From NCBI GenBank assembly GCA_003223675.1, contig QHVW01000344.1, positions 1 through 18,345 of the forward strand: DNA of 18,345 nucleotides, given 5' to 3'. The translations under genes and the position numbers were made by a program. The first letter of the stretch is position 1. Every line of letters starts with the position of its first letter. The notes below the pieces were generated by a model that searched no databases, was not told the DNA's origin, and was given only the letters and a program-made list of their open reading frames with translations. The DNA is from Acidobacteriota bacterium. GTDB taxonomy: Bacteria; Acidobacteriota; Thermoanaerobaculia; Multivoradales; UBA5704. Below, in pieces: positions 16,384 through 18,345 of the stretch.

Positions 16384-16837
16384 GGAGCTGGATCTGCCCG
16401 GCGTGGTAGATGTCGTGGTAGGCCGCGCCCAGGACGAGGTCCCTCACCTTCGTCTTGCTCCCTTCGGGGACGGTCTCCAGATCCTTGTCTTGGAGAGCGG
16501 CCACGGCCGCGCGCAGGTCGCGGTGCATCTGCTCCAGGATGCGCAGGTCGGCCTTCCAGGCCGGCTCGCTGATCTCCCCTTCCGGACGGGGAAACCAGTT
16601 GCTCCCCTTCAGCGGAAAGCGGACCTCCCGCCGCAGCCGGTGGAGGACGGAGTACTTCCAGTAGGCCGCATGGATGGCGAGCTCCCAGACGTTGTGCCGC
16701 TTCGGGGACGGCCGCCACGCCGCCTCCTGCGGAGAGATGCCGCGCAGCGATCCCTTGAGGATCGCCCCGTGCCAGGACTTGTGGTCGTAGCCCGTGTCGA
16801 GGGCGCGGAGGAGGATCTGGACGCCGGGATTGCTCAT
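16358..16837 (-). CDS. DinB-family metal-binding four-helix protein
   Basis: This 159-aa protein has the DinB/YfiT four-helix-bundle pattern. The metal-ligand histidines are His56 (WELAIHAAYWK), His141 and His145 (AAYHDIYHAGQIQLL). These proteins include thiol-dependent transferases and stress-induced proteins, but most have no known reaction. ATG 16837 is preceded by GGGAG about 10 bases upstream. It begins 14 bp after the DUF5995 gene on the same strand, so the two are probably cotranscribed. Its 3' end runs across the hydrolase remnant on the other strand, so the C-terminus RLRTAP may be set by the rearrangement there. Confidence 0.9.
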   Translation of the reverse strand: MSNPGVQILLRALDTGYDHKSWHGAILKGSLRGISPQEAAWRPSPKRHNVWELAIHAAYWKYSVLHRLRREVRFPLKGSNWFPRPEGEISEPAWKADLRILEQMHRDLRAAVAALQDKDLETVPEGSKTKVRDLVLGAAYHDIYHAGQIQLLKRLRTAP

Positions 16838-16851
16838 CCGTCGTTTCTCCC

Positions 16852-17631
16852 TCAGGGCAGCACCGCGCCGGTCGCCGGCACGATCGAATTGAGGGCGTCG
16901 ATGATCGCCGGCACGTCCTTGCTCTCGGTGTCGCGGATGAGATCGACCGCCTGCGCCACCATCCCCGAGGGCTGGGCGATCAGCTTGCCGAGGAAGGCGA
17001 CCTTGTCGTCGATCGTCTGCACCGTCATGGGCCAGGCCTCGGGCGGCTGCATGGAGAGGAGGACGGCGTGCATCCAGGCGTCGTCGCGGGCGGCGTCCAT
17101 GCTGAAGTTGAGGACCTCGATGGCGTCCTTGCCGCCGATCTTGGCGAGGATGCCGAGGAGGGGGGAAAACTCGCAGACCGTGTCCTCGACTTTGGGGAGG
17201 AGCGTCGAGAGGATCTGGTTGATCTTGTTGAAATCGTCGTGGAAGCTCTGGAGGGCCTCCCCCTGGAAGGTCTCGCCGGTGACGACGCCGAGATCGAGGT
17301 TGATGTGGGCGTTGATCCCCACCAGGAGGTCCTGGAGGATGATGAGCTGGCCCGACCGCATCCCCTGGAACGCCACCTGCCAGCTCTGGGTCGGCGTCCT
17401 GCCGGACGTCCAGGCGTCATAGGCCGCGAAGTACCGGTTGGCGAACAGGGCGTCGAAGCGTTCCATCCGCGGCCCGTCGTCAAAATAGCCGGTGGCAATC
17501 CCCTGCTTGACCGTCAGCGTGACCTGCCGGTAGAGCGCCGGGAAATACCCCAGCGGGTCCCTCTTCGCCTTGGTGTCGGCGATGATGCCGTCGAGGATGC
17601 GGAGCACGTCGTCGATGCCATTGGCCTGCAT
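16852..17631 (-). CDS. DUF5995 family protein
   Basis: This 259-aa protein starts at ATG 17631, with AGGAGGAGG just upstream. In-frame starts further up, such as ATG 17718 and 17676, lack ribosome sites. Recognisable family segments are LGYFPALYRQVTLTVKQGIA, FDDGPRMERFDALFANRYF, QDLLVGINAHINLDLGVV and the final part DDAWMHAVLL. It is wholly alpha-helical by composition, without a signal peptide. The conserved INAHINLDLG and the His/Asp-rich pattern suggest a metal or ligand site, but no reaction is known for the family. It leads a likely two-gene unit with the DinB-like gene and is divergent from yefM. Confidence 0.88.
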   Translation of the reverse strand: MQANGIDDVLRILDGIIADTKAKRDPLGYFPALYRQVTLTVKQGIATGYFDDGPRMERFDALFANRYFAAYDAWTSGRTPTQSWQVAFQGMRSGQLIILQDLLVGINAHINLDLGVVTGETFQGEALQSFHDDFNKINQILSTLLPKVEDTVCEFSPLLGILAKIGGKDAIEVLNFSMDAARDDAWMHAVLLSMQPPEAWPMTVQTIDDKVAFLGKLIAQPSGMVAQAVDLIRDTESKDVPAIIDALNSIVPATGAVLP

Positions 17632-17720
17632 GGGAACCTCCTCCTGGAGCGTGAGTCGGGTGAGCTTATCGCTCATAGGGTGAAACTGCCATGGAGTCGC
17701 TGAGCATGGACGGGGAGTGG

Positions 17721-17760
17721 TTGACTTTCCCTCGACCGATCTGTACAGTAACCGTGTACA
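17721..17760 (+). promoter_or_regulatory. yefM-yoeB promoter with paired TGTACA operator
   Basis: TTGACT (17721-17726), a 17-bp spacer and TACAGT (17744-17749) form the promoter. Two TGTACA palindromes (17742-17747 and 17755-17760, centres 13 bp apart) overlap and follow the -10. TGTACA hexamers are the known core of YefM-YoeB operators, so autorepression by the complex is expected. Confidence 0.82.
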
Positions 17761-17776
17761 CAAGAAGGAAGATTCA

Positions 17777-18064
17777 ATGGCAATCCGAACAACCTATACA
17801 CAAGCCCGGGCAAATCTCGCGAAGCTCTGCGACGAGGCATCAGACAACCGGGAGGTCGTCATCATCAAGCGCCGAGGCGGCAAAGATGTGGCTCTGGTGG
17901 ATGCCTCGGAGCTCGCCGGGCTCACGGAGACCGCCCATCTGCTCCGGTCGCCGAAGAACGCGGAGCGTCTGTTGAAGGCTTTGGAACAGGCCAAGAGCGG
18001 AATGGGAACGCCCGAGACGGTGGACGAGCTGCGGCGGGATCTCGGTCTTGAGTCGGAAGACTGA
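17777..18064 (+). CDS. yefM: YefM/Phd-family antitoxin
   Basis: This is a 95-aa antitoxin. ATG 17777 is preceded by AAGGAAG. The N-terminal Phd/YefM DNA-binding fold is seen in YTQARANLAKLCDEASDN, VVIIKRRGGKDVALVD and ASELAGLTETAHLLRSPKNAERLLKA, spread over residues 7-69. The tail EQAKSGMGTPETVDELRRDLGL is the flexible part that wraps the toxin. It overlaps the start of yoeB by 17 bases, typical of coupled translation. With YoeB it should repress the operon through the two TGTACA sites upstream. Confidence 0.93.
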   Translation: MAIRTTYTQARANLAKLCDEASDNREVVIIKRRGGKDVALVDASELAGLTETAHLLRSPKNAERLLKALEQAKSGMGTPETVDELRRDLGLESED

Positions 18065-18341
18065 TCCCCCCTCAGGGCGGCGTGAGTGGATCGCCGTCTT
18101 TCAACCGCAGTTTCGGGAAGATCTCAGGCATTGGATCGAGGTTGATCGCAGAGTAGCCCTGCGGGCTCTGGACCTCATCGAGGCCGTTCTGCGGGATCCC
18201 TTCCACGGCATCGGCAAGCCCGAGCCTTTGAAGCATGTCCTCTCGGGCTCTTGGTCCAGGCGGCTGACCCAGGAGCACCGGATCGTCTATATCGTCCATG
18301 AAGACCGGATCGATTTCCTCCAGGCGCGCTTTCACTATTAG
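18048..18341 (+). CDS. yoeB: YoeB/Txe-family mRNA interferase toxin
   Basis: This is a 97-aa toxin of the RelE superfamily that cleaves mRNA at the ribosomal A site. Compared with Escherichia coli YoeB as I remember it, the catalytic residues are all present with a constant offset of 13: Glu59 (GKPEPLK), Arg78 (QEHRIVY), His96 and Tyr97 (the final FHY). The only in-frame start is TTG 18048, giving 13 extra N-terminal residues. No ATG or GTG fits, so translation probably depends on coupling to yefM. The gene ends 4 bases before the window edge and appears intact. Confidence 0.92.
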   Translation: MSRKTDPPSGRREWIAVFQPQFREDLRHWIEVDRRVALRALDLIEAVLRDPFHGIGKPEPLKHVLSGSWSRRLTQEHRIVYIVHEDRIDFLQARFHY

Positions 18342-18345
18342 TTAC

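Overview
The window is GC-rich chromosomal DNA of about 60-68% GC judged by eye. It has no rRNA, tRNA, CRISPR array or complete transposon. The gene mix suggests an Acidobacteriota-like bacterium: a TPR-CHAT lipoprotein, a subtilase with a large insert, a zinc-motif TPR protein next to a tiny exported peptide, a DUF5995 protein, a COG2170 ligase with ATP-grasp partners, and small toxin-antitoxin pairs. That assignment rests on family recognition and is tentative.

Layout. (1) 1-914: 3' part of an esterase gene, open at the left edge. (2) 933-7639: a minus-strand pair (TPR-CHAT lipoprotein, then an unrecognised 323-aa protein 21 bp behind it) lies head to head with a serine protease gene with an intact subtilisin triad. 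A protease-protease module is possible but unproven. (3) 7652-9901: a perfect palindromic repeat, a GNAT acetyltransferase whose stop codon lies inside that repeat, a 66-codon peptide with a signal sequence and three PNG motifs, and a TPR protein with an HxxxCxxC motif. (4) 9914-13177: a minus-strand amidoligase operon with an RimK-like ATP-grasp protein, followed 7 bp later by a COG2170 carboxylate-amine ligase fused in frame to a second ATP-grasp-type region. The fusion is broken by a frameshift at a run of four C. A terminator follows.

(5) 13284-13718: hicB followed by a hicA toxin gene that lost two bases in an AG run. (6) 13719-14323: 600 bp without protein genes. It holds a strongly folded RNA candidate (closing stem, several hairpins with GNRA-type loops, own intrinsic terminator) and then a 200-bp composite inverted repeat. 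(7) 14284-16216: a TetR-type regulator with an almost leaderless start and an operator inside its promoter, then a thiolase with a second operator copy before it. This is a simple self-regulated fatty-acid or acyl-CoA unit. (8) 16218-17631: a repeat, the C-terminal stump of a lost alpha/beta hydrolase, then DinB-like and DUF5995 genes on the minus strand. (9) 17721-18341: a complete yefM-yoeB toxin-antitoxin operon with a recognisable promoter and paired TGTACA operator sites.

The most promising undescribed items are the structured RNA at 13788-14062, the PNG-repeat exported peptide with its TPR neighbour, and the CHAT/unknown/subtilase locus. Two genes (hicA and the ligase fusion) have clean small indels, so either sequence error or real decay must be considered.
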